A stretch of DNA of 64,000 nucleotides from Geothrix sp. 21YS21S-2 (GTDB taxonomy: Bacteria > Acidobacteriota > Holophagae > Holophagales > Holophagaceae). Every line of letters starts with the position of its first letter. Within the stretch, counting starts at the first letter, position 1. The position numbers were made by a program, and so were the translations under genes. The notes below the pieces were generated by a model. It was given only the letters and a program-made list of their open reading frames with translations. It did not search any database and was not told where the DNA came from. Shown piece after piece: positions 47,321 to 56,265 of this stretch. Location: NCBI RefSeq assembly GCF_030846775.1, contig NZ_CP132910.1:1708001-1772000 (forward strand), written 5' to 3'.

Positions 47321-47428
47321 CTCGCCATCTTCCCCCGGCTTGCGCCGCAGGCAGGAATTGGCACCTTGCCCGGAAGCAGGTTGCCAAGGTTTCACAGGGC
47401 CCGTCCCTCCACCTTTCTGGATATCGCG
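47321..47428 (-). promoter_or_regulatory. SAM-I (S-box) riboswitch
   Basis: On the minus strand the leader contains, in order, ATCCAGAAAGGTGGAGGGA, GGCCCTGTGAAACC, TTGGCAACCTGC and AGGTGCCAATTCCTGC. These are the conserved S-box core segments, including the GCAACC/GGUGCCAA pairing and the k-turn. It ends about 80 bases before the metB ATG. No T-run follows the downstream stems, so control may be translational. High SAM should reduce metB expression. Confidence 0.9.
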
Positions 47429-47582
47429 CTATGGAACTGGCAAGGATCCGCAAAGAACAAGAGTGCCGCAGGGCCGGGTTCCGCGCAAAGGCGAAAAAAA
47501 ACCGATCGGAACCGGAACCCGCCCAGCCGGAAATGGGCTAGGGTGGACAAGGCCCCCTCCACCGCCCCCACCCGGAATCCCC

Positions 47583-50117
47583 ATGCACACGACCCTCTAC
47601 GACCTCCTCCCCCAGGCAGCCGGCGCCGGCAGCGACGAACTGCTCGGCCGGTTCCTGGAGTACGTGGAAGGCCGGCGCCTCACCCTCTACCCCGCCCAGG
47701 AGGCCGCCATCCTCGAACTGTTCGAGGGGAAGAACGTCATCCTCAACACGCCCACGGGGTCGGGCAAGTCCCTGGTGGCGGCGGCGCTGCACTTCAAGGC
47801 CCTGGCCCAGGGGCGGCGCTCCATCTACACCTGCCCCATCAAGGCCCTGGTCAACGAGAAGTGGCTGGCCCTGTGCCGGGACTTCGGGCCCGGGAACGTG
47901 GGGCTCAGCACGGGCGACGCCTCGGTGAACCGGGACGCGCCGATCCTCTGCTGCACCGCCGAGATCCTGGCCAACATCGCCCTGCGCGAGGGCGCGGACG
48001 CCGACGTGCGGGACGTGATCATGGACGAGTTCCACTACTACGCCGACCGGGAGCGGGGCGTGGCGTGGCAGGTGCCGCTGCTCACGCTGCCCCAGTGCCG
48101 GTTCCTGCTCATGTCCGCCACCCTGGGCGACACGGCCTTCTTCGAGGAGGAGCTGACCCGGCTCACGGGAACCCCCACGGTCTCGGTGAAATCCACGGAC
48201 CGCCCGGTGCCCCTGGGCTTCACCTACGCCGAATCCCCGCTCTCGCTCACCCTGGAGCGCCTGGTGGAGGAGGGCAAGGCGCCCATCTACCTGGTGCACT
48301 TCACCCAGCTGGAGGCGGCCACCAGCGCCCAGGACTTCACCAGCATCAACCTCTGCACGAAGGAGGAGAAGGCCGCCATCCAGAAGGAGATGGAGGGCTT
48401 CAAGTTCAACAGCCCCTACGGCCCGGACCTCAAGCGTTGGCTGCGCCACGGCATCGGGCTGCACCATGCGGGGCTCCTGCCCAAGTACCGCATCCTGGTG
48501 GAGCAGCTGGCCCAGAAGGGCCTCCTGAAGGTCATCTGCGGCACGGACACCCTGGGGGTCGGCATCAACGTGCCGATCCGCACGGTGCTCTTCACCAAGC
48601 TGTGCAAGTACGACGGGCAGAAGACGGGCATCCTGAGCGCGCGGGACTTCCACCAGATCTCGGGCCGGGCGGGGCGCAAGGGCTTCGACGACGTGGGCTG
48701 GGTGGTGGCCCAGGCCCCCGAGCACTGGATCGAGAACATGAAGCTGGCCGCCAAGGCCGCCGCCGGCGGCCGGAAGTACACCAGGCGCCTGCCACCGGAG
48801 CGGAACTTCACGAACTGGGACAAGCAGACCTTCGAGAGGCTCGTGGCGGCCCAGCCGGAGCGCCTGGTGTCGCGGTTCCAGGTGACCCACGGCATGCTGC
48901 TCAACGTCCTGAGCCGCCGCGGGGACGGCTGCGGCGCCATGCGCGGGCTCATCCGAGGCTGCCACGACAACGAGCGCGCGAAGGCGGCCCATTTCAGGCG
49001 CGGCTGGCAGCTGTTCCGCGCCCTGCTGGACCGGAAGATCGTGGAGTTCACGGGCGAGGGCCACAACCTGCGGGTGAACGTGGACCTGCAGGACGACTTC
49101 TCCATGAACCAGACCCTCAGCCTCTACCTGCTCGACACGATCCCGCTCCTGGATCCGGACAGCCCCGAGTACGCCCTGGACCTCATCACCCTGGTGGAGT
49201 CCATCCTGGAGAACCCCGAGGTCATCCTGCGCAAGCAGCTGGACCGCCTCAAGGGCCGGCGCGTGGCCGAGATGAAGATGGCCGGCATCGAGTACGAGGA
49301 GCGCATGGCCGAGCTGGAGAAGCTCGAGTACCCCAAGCCCCAGCGCGATTTCATCTACGGCACCTTCAACGCCTTCGCCGTCAAGCACCCATGGGTGGGC
49401 GAGGAGAACATCCGCCCCAAGTCCATCGCCCGGGAGATGTTCGAGGACTACCGCTCCTTCTCCGACTACGTGCGCGAGTACGACATCCAGCGCTCGGAAG
49501 GCCTCCTCCTGCGCCACCTGAACAGCGTGTTCAAGGTGCTGGCCCAGACCGTGCCCGATTCCGCCAAGAGCGAGGAAGTGAGGGAGATGGAGCTCTACCT
49601 GGGCGCCATGCTCCGCCAGGTGGACTCCAGCCTCCTGGACGAGTGGGAGAAGATGCGCGACGGGAGCTACCGCCCCGGGGAAGCCGCGGAGCTGCGCCCC
49701 CCCGGCGCCGAGGAGGCCGACCTGGACGTCACGAGGGACCGCAAGGCCTTCACCGCCGCCGTGCGCAACCGGATCTTCACGTGGATGAGGAGCCTGGTGG
49801 TGGGCGACTGGGAGGAGGCGGCAAACCTGCTGGCCGAGTACGGCGAGCCCGCCGACGCCGAAGGCCAGGCGTGGACCCCCGACCGCCTCAAGGCCCTGGC
49901 GGAAGCGTACCGCATGGACCACAAGGGCCCCCGCCTGGATTCCGAGGGCCGCAACCTGCGCCACACCTACGTCCTCCCCGACTGGCGGGTCCAGCAGATG
50001 CTGGTGGACGAGGCCGGGGACAACGACTGGGTCGCCGAGTTCCAGGTGGACCTGGACGCCTCCCGCAAGGCCGGGGCGCCGGTGATGAACCTGGCGCGGC
50101 TAGGGAGCTACAGATAG
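47583..50117 (+). CDS. Ski2-like DEAD/DEAH helicase with DUF3516
   Basis: An 844-aa superfamily 2 helicase. Motifs: Q/P-loop [18 protein letters not shown], Ia [53 protein letters not shown] and [12 protein letters not shown]. After the core (about 1-400) comes a C-terminal DUF3516 region (about 400-840) found in bacterial helicases of this type. The role in RNA or DNA metabolism is not established. It is divergent from metB, with the SAM leader between. The mobile-element block begins immediately after its stop codon, which remains intact. Confidence 0.9.
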   Translation: MHTTLYDLLPQAAGAGSDELLGRFLEYVEGRRLTLYPAQEAAILELFEGKNVILNTPTGSGKSLVAAALHFKALAQGRRSIYTCPIKALVNEKWLALCRDFGPGNVGLSTGDASVNRDAPILCCTAEILANIALREGADADVRDVIMDEFHYYADRERGVAWQVPLLTLPQCRFLLMSATLGDTAFFEEELTRLTGTPTVSVKSTDRPVPLGFTYAESPLSLTLERLVEEGKAPIYLVHFTQLEAATSAQDFTSINLCTKEEKAAIQKEMEGFKFNSPYGPDLKRWLRHGIGLHHAGLLPKYRILVEQLAQKGLLKVICGTDTLGVGINVPIRTVLFTKLCKYDGQKTGILSARDFHQISGRAGRKGFDDVGWVVAQAPEHWIENMKLAAKAAAGGRKYTRRLPPERNFTNWDKQTFERLVAAQPERLVSRFQVTHGMLLNVLSRRGDGCGAMRGLIRGCHDNERAKAAHFRRGWQLFRALLDRKIVEFTGEGHNLRVNVDLQDDFSMNQTLSLYLLDTIPLLDPDSPEYALDLITLVESILENPEVILRKQLDRLKGRRVAEMKMAGIEYEERMAELEKLEYPKPQRDFIYGTFNAFAVKHPWVGEENIRPKSIAREMFEDYRSFSDYVREYDIQRSEGLLLRHLNSVFKVLAQTVPDSAKSEEVREMELYLGAMLRQVDSSLLDEWEKMRDGSYRPGEAAELRPPGAEEADLDVTRDRKAFTAAVRNRIFTWMRSLVVGDWEEAANLLAEYGEPADAEGQAWTPDRLKALAEAYRMDHKGPRLDSEGRNLRHTYVLPDWRVQQMLVDEAGDNDWVAEFQVDLDASRKAGAPVMNLARLGSYR

Positions 50118-50136
50118 TTTCTTTTATCGCTTTTCA
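50118..50136 (+). repeat. left arm of a palindrome split by the group II intron
   Basis: TTTCTTTTATCGCTTTTCA directly after the helicase stop is nearly the reverse complement of 52199-52217. Joined to 52136 onward, it restores one continuous palindrome, so the intron inserted in this arm. Confidence 0.7.
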
Positions 50137-52135
50137 GTCGGGTAGGCCGGGGAGCTTGCGCCCCCGGCCCCCCTCAGATCCGGACGTGCGGGACTACCGC
50201 ATCCGGCTCCTCGTCACGGTCGCTGAGGACGTAGTTTCGATGCGTAACTGATGGCTGGGGCCAGTGGGAACCGAGCCAGAAGCTTGTTCATGCGATCCCA
50301 GGTCATGCGGGCCCGCTGGGACCTCCGGTTGAGCCATCCACGCCACCTTCGCCCAACTTCATAGCGGAAGTGCGCCAGGGCCCTGGAGTTCCCCGTGATC
50401 CCGTAATACCTGAAGTGACCGACCAGTTTCTGGTTGATCGTCCGCCATTGCTCGCGCACCGGGAGGTGGCGGTGTTTGGCCATCCACTCCCCGATCTTCG
50501 TGAGCGCCCGACTCATCCGGCTCTTCGCGGTCTTCCGCTTCACCACCCACCGGCCGTTCTTGGCCGTGGCCCAGTAGTGGGTGAATCCCAGGAAGTCGAA
50601 GTGGCCTGGTCCCCCATTGGGGTCCCTGGGCTCCCTCGGCTTCCAGAACTCCACCAGCCGGGTCTTATCCGGGTGGATCGTCAGGCCATACCGCTCGAAC
50701 CGCTTGGGCAGGACTTCCATAACCCGCTTGGCATCCTCCTCCTGGGCAAAGCCCATCACGAAGTCGTCCGCGTAGCGCACCAGGAAGGCCCGACCCCGGA
50801 GTCGGGGCTTGACCTCCCTTTCAAACCACACGTCCAGCACCTCGTGGAGGTAGATGTTGGCGAGCATCGGACTGACCACCCCGCCCTGGGGCGAGCCGGT
50901 TTCCGGGTGCGTGATGCATCCTTTCTCCAGCACGCCCGCGTTGAGCCATTTGCCGATCAGGCGCCTCAGAACGCCGTCCTTCATCCGCAGGTCAAGGATT
51001 TCCCGCAGCTTCCCGTGGTCCAAAGTATCGAAATACTTACGGATATCCACGTCAAGCACCCAGCCTCCCCCCATGTCCATCAACCCCTGCCAAATCGCCT
51101 CCAGCGCCATGTGCGCGGAGCGCCCGGGCCTGAACCCGTAGGAGCAGTCCAGGAAGTCCTGCTCATAGAGCGGTTCCATCACCATCACCACGGCCCTTTG
51201 CAGGACCTTGTCTTCGAAGGCGGGAATGCCCAGGGGGCGTTGGCTGCCATCCCCTTTCGGGATGTAGGTTCTCCGGACTGGAGGGGCCTTGTAGGTGTCG
51301 CCGTTCTTAGCCCGGTTCAGGAGGCTCTGGAGGTTGGACTCCAGGTTTTCCCCGTATTCCTTGCCCGTCACGCCGTCCACCCCGGTCGCCCCATCCTTGC
51401 GGGTGCGCCCGAAGGCTTCCTTCATCCAGTCCAGGTCCATGTGGTAGGCCAAGGAGGTGAAAGCCACCTCCGGGTGGATCCTGGCCAGTTCTGCGATCCG
51501 TTGTTGTTTCGTGGAGACGCTGTTGGATGTCATTGCACCCATTATCTTTCCCTTCAACGGTTCCGTGATCCGGCAGCTCCTTGGCTCCAGCGGGTCCCGG
51601 CGGCCCGGTTCCCCGCGATCATCGCTACTATGAGCTGCTCCGACTTCCGGCCACCCCTCCCGCGCTCCTTCGTTTCCTTCAGTTTGCGGTACCGCCCTGT
51701 GCCGGCTGTTCGCTCCCGCCGGGGGCGGCACCCCCCGGCGAGCCTGGGTTCGTTTTACGTGGCTTCCCTCACCACTGGGTTGTTGGCGGAGATGGCTGGA
51801 TCTCCCAGGTTCCTGGGGAACCCCTGTGCACGTGCCCTGCTCTATGACCCCGGTGGGACCCTACGGTCAGGCCCTTGCGACCTTCGGGTGCTGTCTTCCG
51901 ATCGGAGAACGGCGTCGACTCCCACGGTTGGATGCTTTCGGGGCTCCATCACACGGCCCATGCACTCCCTGTCTACGCTTCACGAGGTCGGTCGCCCTTC
52001 CCCACGCAAGACTCGGTTCCGGCTGCTGGCCAGCTTTGCCGGGCGGGGCTTGCTGCCTCCCCGCTGGGCTCCATTGCGAGGTTTCAGTCTGTCTTAGGTC
52101 ATCCATCCTCCTCGCCCAGGCTTGGCCTGGCGCAC
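50137..52135 (-). mobile_element. group II intron (complete, 1999 nt)
   Basis: The 5' end at 52135 begins GTGCGCC, matching the group II GUGYG consensus. Domain V is clear at 50212-50176 (GAGCCGGATGCGG ... CCGCACGTCCGGATC). Domain VI follows as a GC-rich hairpin and the element ends CTACCCGAC at 50137. Domains I-III occupy about 51543-52135, and the maturase is encoded in domain IV. It lies in reverse orientation to the upstream helicase. The domain V triad reads AGC, which fits IIA/IIB-type introns better than IIC, although the hairpin target is IIC-like. Confidence 0.85.
50214..51542 (-). CDS. ltrA: group II intron reverse transcriptase/maturase
   Basis: A 442-aa intron-encoded protein. 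It has reverse transcriptase blocks (RRTYIPKGDGSQRPLGIPAF, DCSYGFRPGRSAHMAL, DVDIRKYFDTLDH, GSPQGGVVSPMLANIYLHEV) and the catalytic VRYADDFV. A maturase X domain follows (LVGHFRYYGITGNSRALAHF). There is no HNH endonuclease domain, so target-primed reverse transcription would need a nick from elsewhere, such as a replication fork. The frame is intact, so the intron may still be mobile. ATG 51542 is used; ATG 51533 is an alternative. Confidence 0.92.
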   Translation of the reverse strand: MGAMTSNSVSTKQQRIAELARIHPEVAFTSLAYHMDLDWMKEAFGRTRKDGATGVDGVTGKEYGENLESNLQSLLNRAKNGDTYKAPPVRRTYIPKGDGSQRPLGIPAFEDKVLQRAVVMVMEPLYEQDFLDCSYGFRPGRSAHMALEAIWQGLMDMGGGWVLDVDIRKYFDTLDHGKLREILDLRMKDGVLRRLIGKWLNAGVLEKGCITHPETGSPQGGVVSPMLANIYLHEVLDVWFEREVKPRLRGRAFLVRYADDFVMGFAQEEDAKRVMEVLPKRFERYGLTIHPDKTRLVEFWKPREPRDPNGGPGHFDFLGFTHYWATAKNGRWVVKRKTAKSRMSRALTKIGEWMAKHRHLPVREQWRTINQKLVGHFRYYGITGNSRALAHFRYEVGRRWRGWLNRRSQRARMTWDRMNKLLARFPLAPAISYASKLRPQRP

Positions 52136-52217
52136 TCCCCGTCCATCCCCGGCAATTTAAGCGTTTAATTCGCCGGGAATGAACGGGGAGGGACGGGGAT
52201 GGAAAAGCGATGAAGGA
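52136..52217. repeat. terminator-like palindrome forming the intron target
   Basis: 52136-52189 form a hairpin with arms TCCCCGTCCATCCCCGGC and GCCGGGAATGAACGGGGA and an AT-rich centre. A second outer copy (GGACGGGGATGGAAAAGCG, to 52217) pairs with the arm left of the intron at 50118-50136. Without the intron this would be one continuous palindrome of roughly 100 bases. Confidence 0.7.
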
Positions 52218-52352
52218 AAAAATCGGTTCTTCACGGATTTGAGGGGTGGCGCCGACCCACACTCACTTTAGCTTGGTGCTGACGAGGAGGCCGGGTCCGG
52301 TCGATAGGGGCCGTTCTGAGCCCGTCATCCAGGTAAGTTGAAACGAAAAGCT

Positions 52353-52444
52353 TATCGCCGAGGCGCCGAGGGGCCGAGGTTCGCCGAGAAAAGATCTTCT
52401 TTTTATTCCTCGGCGATCCTCGGCTCCTCGGCGCCTCGGCGATA
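52353..52444. repeat. 92-bp GCCGAGG-rich hairpin inside the ISL3 element
   Basis: Arms 52353-52388 and 52409-52444 are 36 bases each and complementary except at two positions, with a 20-base AT-rich loop. Each arm holds four copies of a GCCGAG unit. It resembles REP/MITE-like palindromes rather than a normal IS leader. Confidence 0.85.
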
Positions 52445-52509
52445 GGCCCTTCGATCGAGATTGCCGGATTCATCGGGTAACAGGTCGGCAGCAGTGGACT
52501 TCAGGCATC

Positions 52510-53781
52510 TTGGAGTTGTCGAGAAACCAGGATGAGAGGAGGCCGCTGCTGCCTACCAAGGAGCTTATTGCCCGTTTGGGCGGATGGAAAGGGCATCGCG
52601 TCGGAACCGTGGAAAGGTTCGAACCGGGGGAGAAGGGTACCCGCGCCCAGGTCTGGATCGAGTTGCTCGGCTTCGGTGTCCACCCTCGGACCTGCAGCGG
52701 CTGCCAGCGCAAGGTTTCAGCGGTGCACGACTGGTCCCAGCGAGAGATCCGGGACCTGCCCGTGTTCGACGCGGATACCGTGTTGGTGGTCTGGCGTGCC
52801 CGGGTGGCCTGCCCTGCCTGCGGACCCAAGCTGGAGGCCCTGGACTGGCTGGAACCCTATGCACGGGTCACCAACCGCATGGCCGAGAGTGTGGCCCGCA
52901 TGTGCAAGGTCATGCCCATCAAGCGGGCTGCCGAGCATTATGGCCTCCACTGGGGCACAGTGAAGGACATCGACAAGGCCTATCTGGAGCGCACGCTGGA
53001 GCCAGCCAGACCAGGCAAGGTCCGGCTGCTCATGATGGACGAGTTCGCCCTCCATAAGGGGCAGAGCTACGCCACGGTGTTCGCCGATACCGAAACCCGC
53101 CAAGTGCTTTGGGTGGGCAAAGGCCGGGGCAAGGCGGATATCAGGCCCTTCTTCGAATGGCTCGGCAAGCGGCGGTGCCGCAAGATCGCGGCGGTGGCCA
53201 TGGACATGTCCCCCACTTTCGAAGCGGAAGTCCGCCAACACTGCCCCAATGCCGAGATCGTCCTGGACCAGTTCCATGTCCTGGCCAATTTCGGAAAGCA
53301 GGTGCTCGACCGAATCCGGGTCAACGAGGCCAATCGGTGCCGGGACGACAAGGCCGCCCGGGAACTCATCAAGGGGGCCAAGTGGCTCCTGCTGGGCAAC
53401 TGGGAGAACCTGCCCAACCGGGAGAGCAAGACCAGGCTCAACGCGCTCCTGGAGGCGAACCAAGCCCTCATGACGGCCTACGTCATGAAGGACGCCCTTA
53501 AGGCCCTGTGGGGCTTTAAGCGAGAGGGCTGGGCCCGGAAGGCCTGGGAGAACTGGCTGGCCATGGCCACCTCAAGCGGCCTGCCGCCTTTGGTACGTTT
53601 TGCGAAAAACCTGGCCAAGCGGATCGAGGACATCCTCTCGCACTGCCGGTGGCACCTGAACACCAGCATCCTGGAGGAGATCAACAACAAGATCAAGGTC
53701 CTGAAGCGGATCGCCTATGGGTACCGGGATGAGGCCTACTTCTTCCTCAAGATCCGTGCGGCCTTCCCCGGAAATCCGTGA
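52510..53781 (+). CDS. tnp: ISL3-family transposase
   Basis: A 423-aa DDE transposase. The N-terminal zinc-ribbon has HPRTCSGCQRK and RVACPACGPK. The DDE core begins with RLLMMDEFALHKGQSYATVF. A second Asp is in AVAMDMSPTFEAEV, followed by the family signature IVLDQFHVLANFGKQVLD, and the C-terminal Glu is in LNTSILEEINNKIKVLKRIA, then YGYRDEAYFFLKIRA. It is full length and uninterrupted. Start TTG 52510 is the track-length choice; no strong ribosome-binding site is apparent, so the true start could be slightly downstream. Confidence 0.93.
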   Translation: MELSRNQDERRPLLPTKELIARLGGWKGHRVGTVERFEPGEKGTRAQVWIELLGFGVHPRTCSGCQRKVSAVHDWSQREIRDLPVFDADTVLVVWRARVACPACGPKLEALDWLEPYARVTNRMAESVARMCKVMPIKRAAEHYGLHWGTVKDIDKAYLERTLEPARPGKVRLLMMDEFALHKGQSYATVFADTETRQVLWVGKGRGKADIRPFFEWLGKRRCRKIAAVAMDMSPTFEAEVRQHCPNAEIVLDQFHVLANFGKQVLDRIRVNEANRCRDDKAARELIKGAKWLLLGNWENLPNRESKTRLNALLEANQALMTAYVMKDALKALWGFKREGWARKAWENWLAMATSSGLPPLVRFAKNLAKRIEDILSHCRWHLNTSILEEINNKIKVLKRIAYGYRDEAYFFLKIRAAFPGNP

Positions 53782-53801
53782 AGAACCCAAAAATCCCTGT
53801 T

Positions 53802-54329
53802 TCAGTCCCCTTCGAACTCCGTAAGCGTGAAGACCTTGTGGCCCATGGCCTCCAGGCGCCGGCGGCCTCCGAGGTCGGGCAGATCCACCAGGAACGCGGT
53901 CTCCACGACGACCCCGCCCAGCCTTTCGATCAGCTTCAGGGCGGCCTCGGCGGTGCCGCCCGTGGCGATGAGGTCGTCCACCAGCAGGACCCGCTCCCCG
54001 GGGACGATGGCGTCCTCGTGGATCTCGATGCGGTCGGTGCCGTATTCCAGGGCGTAGTCCTCGTGGATCACGGGCCCGGGGAGCTTGCCCTTCTTGCGGA
54101 TGGGCACGAAGCCCGCGCCCAGGTGGTGGGCCAGGGCGGCGCCGACGATGAAGCCCCGGGACTCGATGCCCGCCACGAGGTGGACGGCCTGCTCCCGGTA
54201 CCGCTCCGCAAGGAGGTCGATGGCGCGGCCGAACCCCTCGGGGTTCTTCATCAGGGTCGTGACGTCCCGGAACTGGATCCCCGGCTTGGGGTAGTCGGGA
54301 ATGGTGCGGATGAGGGACTTGAGGGTCAT
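53802..54329 (-). CDS. apt: adenine phosphoribosyltransferase
   Basis: Salvages adenine to AMP with PRPP, 175 aa. Motifs: IPDYPKPGIQFRDVTTLMKN at the N-terminus, GIESRGFIVGAALAHHLGAG, and the PRPP-binding RVLLVDDLIATGGTAEAAL. Length is normal. ATG 54329 (MTLKSLIRTIPDYPKPG) is preferred over the upstream ATG at 54368 because the extra residues are not conserved in the family. The stop is only 14 bases from the ISL3 right end, so the element has probably replaced or displaced any natural terminator. Confidence 0.95.
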   Translation of the reverse strand: MTLKSLIRTIPDYPKPGIQFRDVTTLMKNPEGFGRAIDLLAERYREQAVHLVAGIESRGFIVGAALAHHLGAGFVPIRKKGKLPGPVIHEDYALEYGTDRIEIHEDAIVPGERVLLVDDLIATGGTAEAALKLIERLGGVVVETAFLVDLPDLGGRRRLEAMGHKVFTLTEFEGD

Positions 54330-54437
54330 GGGGGATCCCGGGGAAGGCGAAACGACCATGGTATCCATAATTCCTTCCGCCTCCCCCCTCTTCTGGTTCG
54401 TGGTTACATGGAATGTGACCTTCCTTGAAAGAACCGA

Positions 54438-56255
54438 ATGGCGAACCCGAAGACCCCCACCAAGATCAACACCCGCAGGGCCTGGAGGGAAGCGCGGGAG
54501 CTGCTCTACCACCACCGGAAGTCCCTGGCCATCGGCCTGGCCCTGATGGTCGTCAGCCGGCTCGCGGGCCTGGTCCTTCCGGCGAGCACCAAGTACCTGA
54601 TCGACGAAGTGATCGGCAAGCACAACAGCCACCTCCTCCTGCCCCTGGCCCTGGCGGCGGGCGCGGCCACCCTGGTGCAGGCGGTGGCGGGCTACGCCAA
54701 CTCCCAGGTGGTGTCCGTGGCCGCCCAGCGCGCCATCATGGACATGCGCCAGCGGGTTCAGGACCACATCCTGCGCCTTCCCATCCGCTACTTCGACACC
54801 ACCAAGAGCGGCATCGTCATCGCCCGGGTCATGAACGACGCCGAGGGCATCCGCAACCTGGTGGGCACGGGCCTCATCCAGCTGGCGGGGGGCCTGCTCA
54901 CGGCCGTGCTGGCCCTGGGGGTCCTGTTCTGGCTGAACTGGAAGCTCACCCTGGCCACCCTGGTGTTCCTGGCGGTCTTCGGGGGCGCCATGGCCCTGGC
55001 CTTCAACCACCTCAGGCCGCTATTCCGCAAGCGCAGCGAGCTCACCGCCGACATCACGGGGCGGCTGGGCGAGTCCGTGGGCGGCGTGCGGATCCTCAAG
55101 ATCTACGTGGCCGAGGACCGGGAGTCGCGGATCTTCGCGGAGGGCGCCGAGAAGCTCTTCCGGAACGTGGCGGGCACCATCACCGGCATGAGCGCGATCT
55201 CGGCCTTCTCCACGGCCATCATCGGGGTGGTGGGCGTGCTCATCATGGTGGTGGGCGGCAACGCGATCTTCGCGGGGCGCATGACCCTGGGCGACCTGAT
55301 CATGTACACCTTCTTCGTGGGGCTGCTGGCCGCGCCCGTCGTGCAGATCGCCAACATCGGCACCCAGGTGAGCGAGGCCTTCGCGGGCCTGGACCGCATC
55401 CGGGAGACCCTCGACATGCCCACCGAGGACCAGGAGGACCTGGCCCGGGCGCCCCTGCCCGCCATGGAGGGCCGGGTGGAGCTGGACGACGTCTGGTTCG
55501 AGTACGAGAAGGACACCCCCGTGCTGCGCGGCATCTCCTTCCAGGTGCCCGCGGGCTCCACCGTGGCCCTGGTGGGTTCCAGCGGCTCGGGCAAGAGCAC
55601 CATCATCGGGCTCCTCATGGCCTTCAACCACCCCCAGCGGGGCCGGGTCCTGGTGGACGGCCGGGACGTCATGTCGGTGCGCCTGCGGGACTACCGCTCG
55701 AAGCTGGGCGTCGTGATGCAGGACAACTTCCTCTTCGACGGCACCGTGGCCGACAACATCGGCTTCGCCAAGCCGGGGGCATCGCGCGCGGAGATCGAGG
55801 CGGTGGGCGCCATCGCCCACGTGGACGAGTTTGTGGAGCGCTTCGAGGCAGGCTACGACACCATCGTCGGCGAGCGCGGCGTCAAGCTCTCCGGCGGCCA
55901 GCGCCAGCGGGTCGCCATCGCCCGGGCCATCCTGGCCGACCCGCGGATCCTCATCCTGGACGAGGCCACCTCGAGCCTGGACAGCGAGAGCGAGGCCATG
56001 ATCCGCGACGGCCTGCGCCGGCTGCGCACGGGCCGCACCACCTTCGTCATCGCCCACCGCCTGAGCACCATCGAGACCGCCGACCAGATCCTCGTGGTGG
56101 AGGGGGGCGAGATCGTGGAGCGCGGCCGCCACGACGAGCTCCTGGCCCTGGGCGGGCGCTACCGCCAGCTCCACGACCGCCAGCAGAGCAGCGAGCTGGA
56201 CAAGTTCATCAACCCGGGTGAGGACTTCACGGTGCAGGGCACCGTGCCGGCCTAG
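54438..56255 (+). CDS. MsbA-like ABC exporter (fused TMD-NBD)
   Basis: A 605-aa half-transporter that would work as a homodimer. The six-helix exporter domain spans about 25-320 (coupling segment ILRLPIRYFDTTKSGIVIAR). The nucleotide-binding domain (about 350-585) has Walker A GSSGSGKST, Q-loop VVMQDNFLFDGTVADNIGFA, signature [16 protein letters not shown] and Walker B ILILDEATSSLDSES, then H-loop VIAHRLST. Substrate could be lipid A precursor or drugs. It is divergent from apt; zwf starts ten bases after its stop, so the exporter and pentose phosphate genes may share transcripts. Confidence 0.93.
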   Translation: MANPKTPTKINTRRAWREARELLYHHRKSLAIGLALMVVSRLAGLVLPASTKYLIDEVIGKHNSHLLLPLALAAGAATLVQAVAGYANSQVVSVAAQRAIMDMRQRVQDHILRLPIRYFDTTKSGIVIARVMNDAEGIRNLVGTGLIQLAGGLLTAVLALGVLFWLNWKLTLATLVFLAVFGGAMALAFNHLRPLFRKRSELTADITGRLGESVGGVRILKIYVAEDRESRIFAEGAEKLFRNVAGTITGMSAISAFSTAIIGVVGVLIMVVGGNAIFAGRMTLGDLIMYTFFVGLLAAPVVQIANIGTQVSEAFAGLDRIRETLDMPTEDQEDLARAPLPAMEGRVELDDVWFEYEKDTPVLRGISFQVPAGSTVALVGSSGSGKSTIIGLLMAFNHPQRGRVLVDGRDVMSVRLRDYRSKLGVVMQDNFLFDGTVADNIGFAKPGASRAEIEAVGAIAHVDEFVERFEAGYDTIVGERGVKLSGGQRQRVAIARAILADPRILILDEATSSLDSESEAMIRDGLRRLRTGRTTFVIAHRLSTIETADQILVVEGGEIVERGRHDELLALGGRYRQLHDRQQSSELDKFINPGEDFTVQGTVPA

Positions 56256-56265
56256 GAGCGAAGCC

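Larger units (their letters stand above)
52225..53787 (+). mobile_element. ISL3-family insertion sequence
   Basis: A 1563-bp element bounded by imperfect inverted repeats of about 27 bp: GGTTCTTCACGGATTT, then a variable pair, GGGG, a variable pair and GG. The left end is at 52225 and the right end at 53787. It encodes one transposase. The 285 bases before the transposase are unusually long for the family and contain the 92-bp GCCGAGG hairpin. The right end lies 14 bases from the apt stop codon, so apt is not interrupted. Confidence 0.85.
52217..53795 (+). repeat. 8-bp target-site duplication of the ISL3 element
   Basis: AAAAAATC (52217-52224) lies immediately left of the element and CAAAAATC (53788-53795) immediately right; seven of eight bases match. 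ISL3-family insertions characteristically make 8-bp duplications. Confidence 0.6.

Noticed and set aside
50137-52135. Confident assignment of the intron to class IIC
   Set aside because: The target hairpin and missing endonuclease fit, but the domain V triad reads AGC, so the class is left open.
52353-52444. CRISPR-like repeats of GCCGAGG
   Set aside because: Units are contiguous and form one inverted repeat with no regular spacers and no cas genes.
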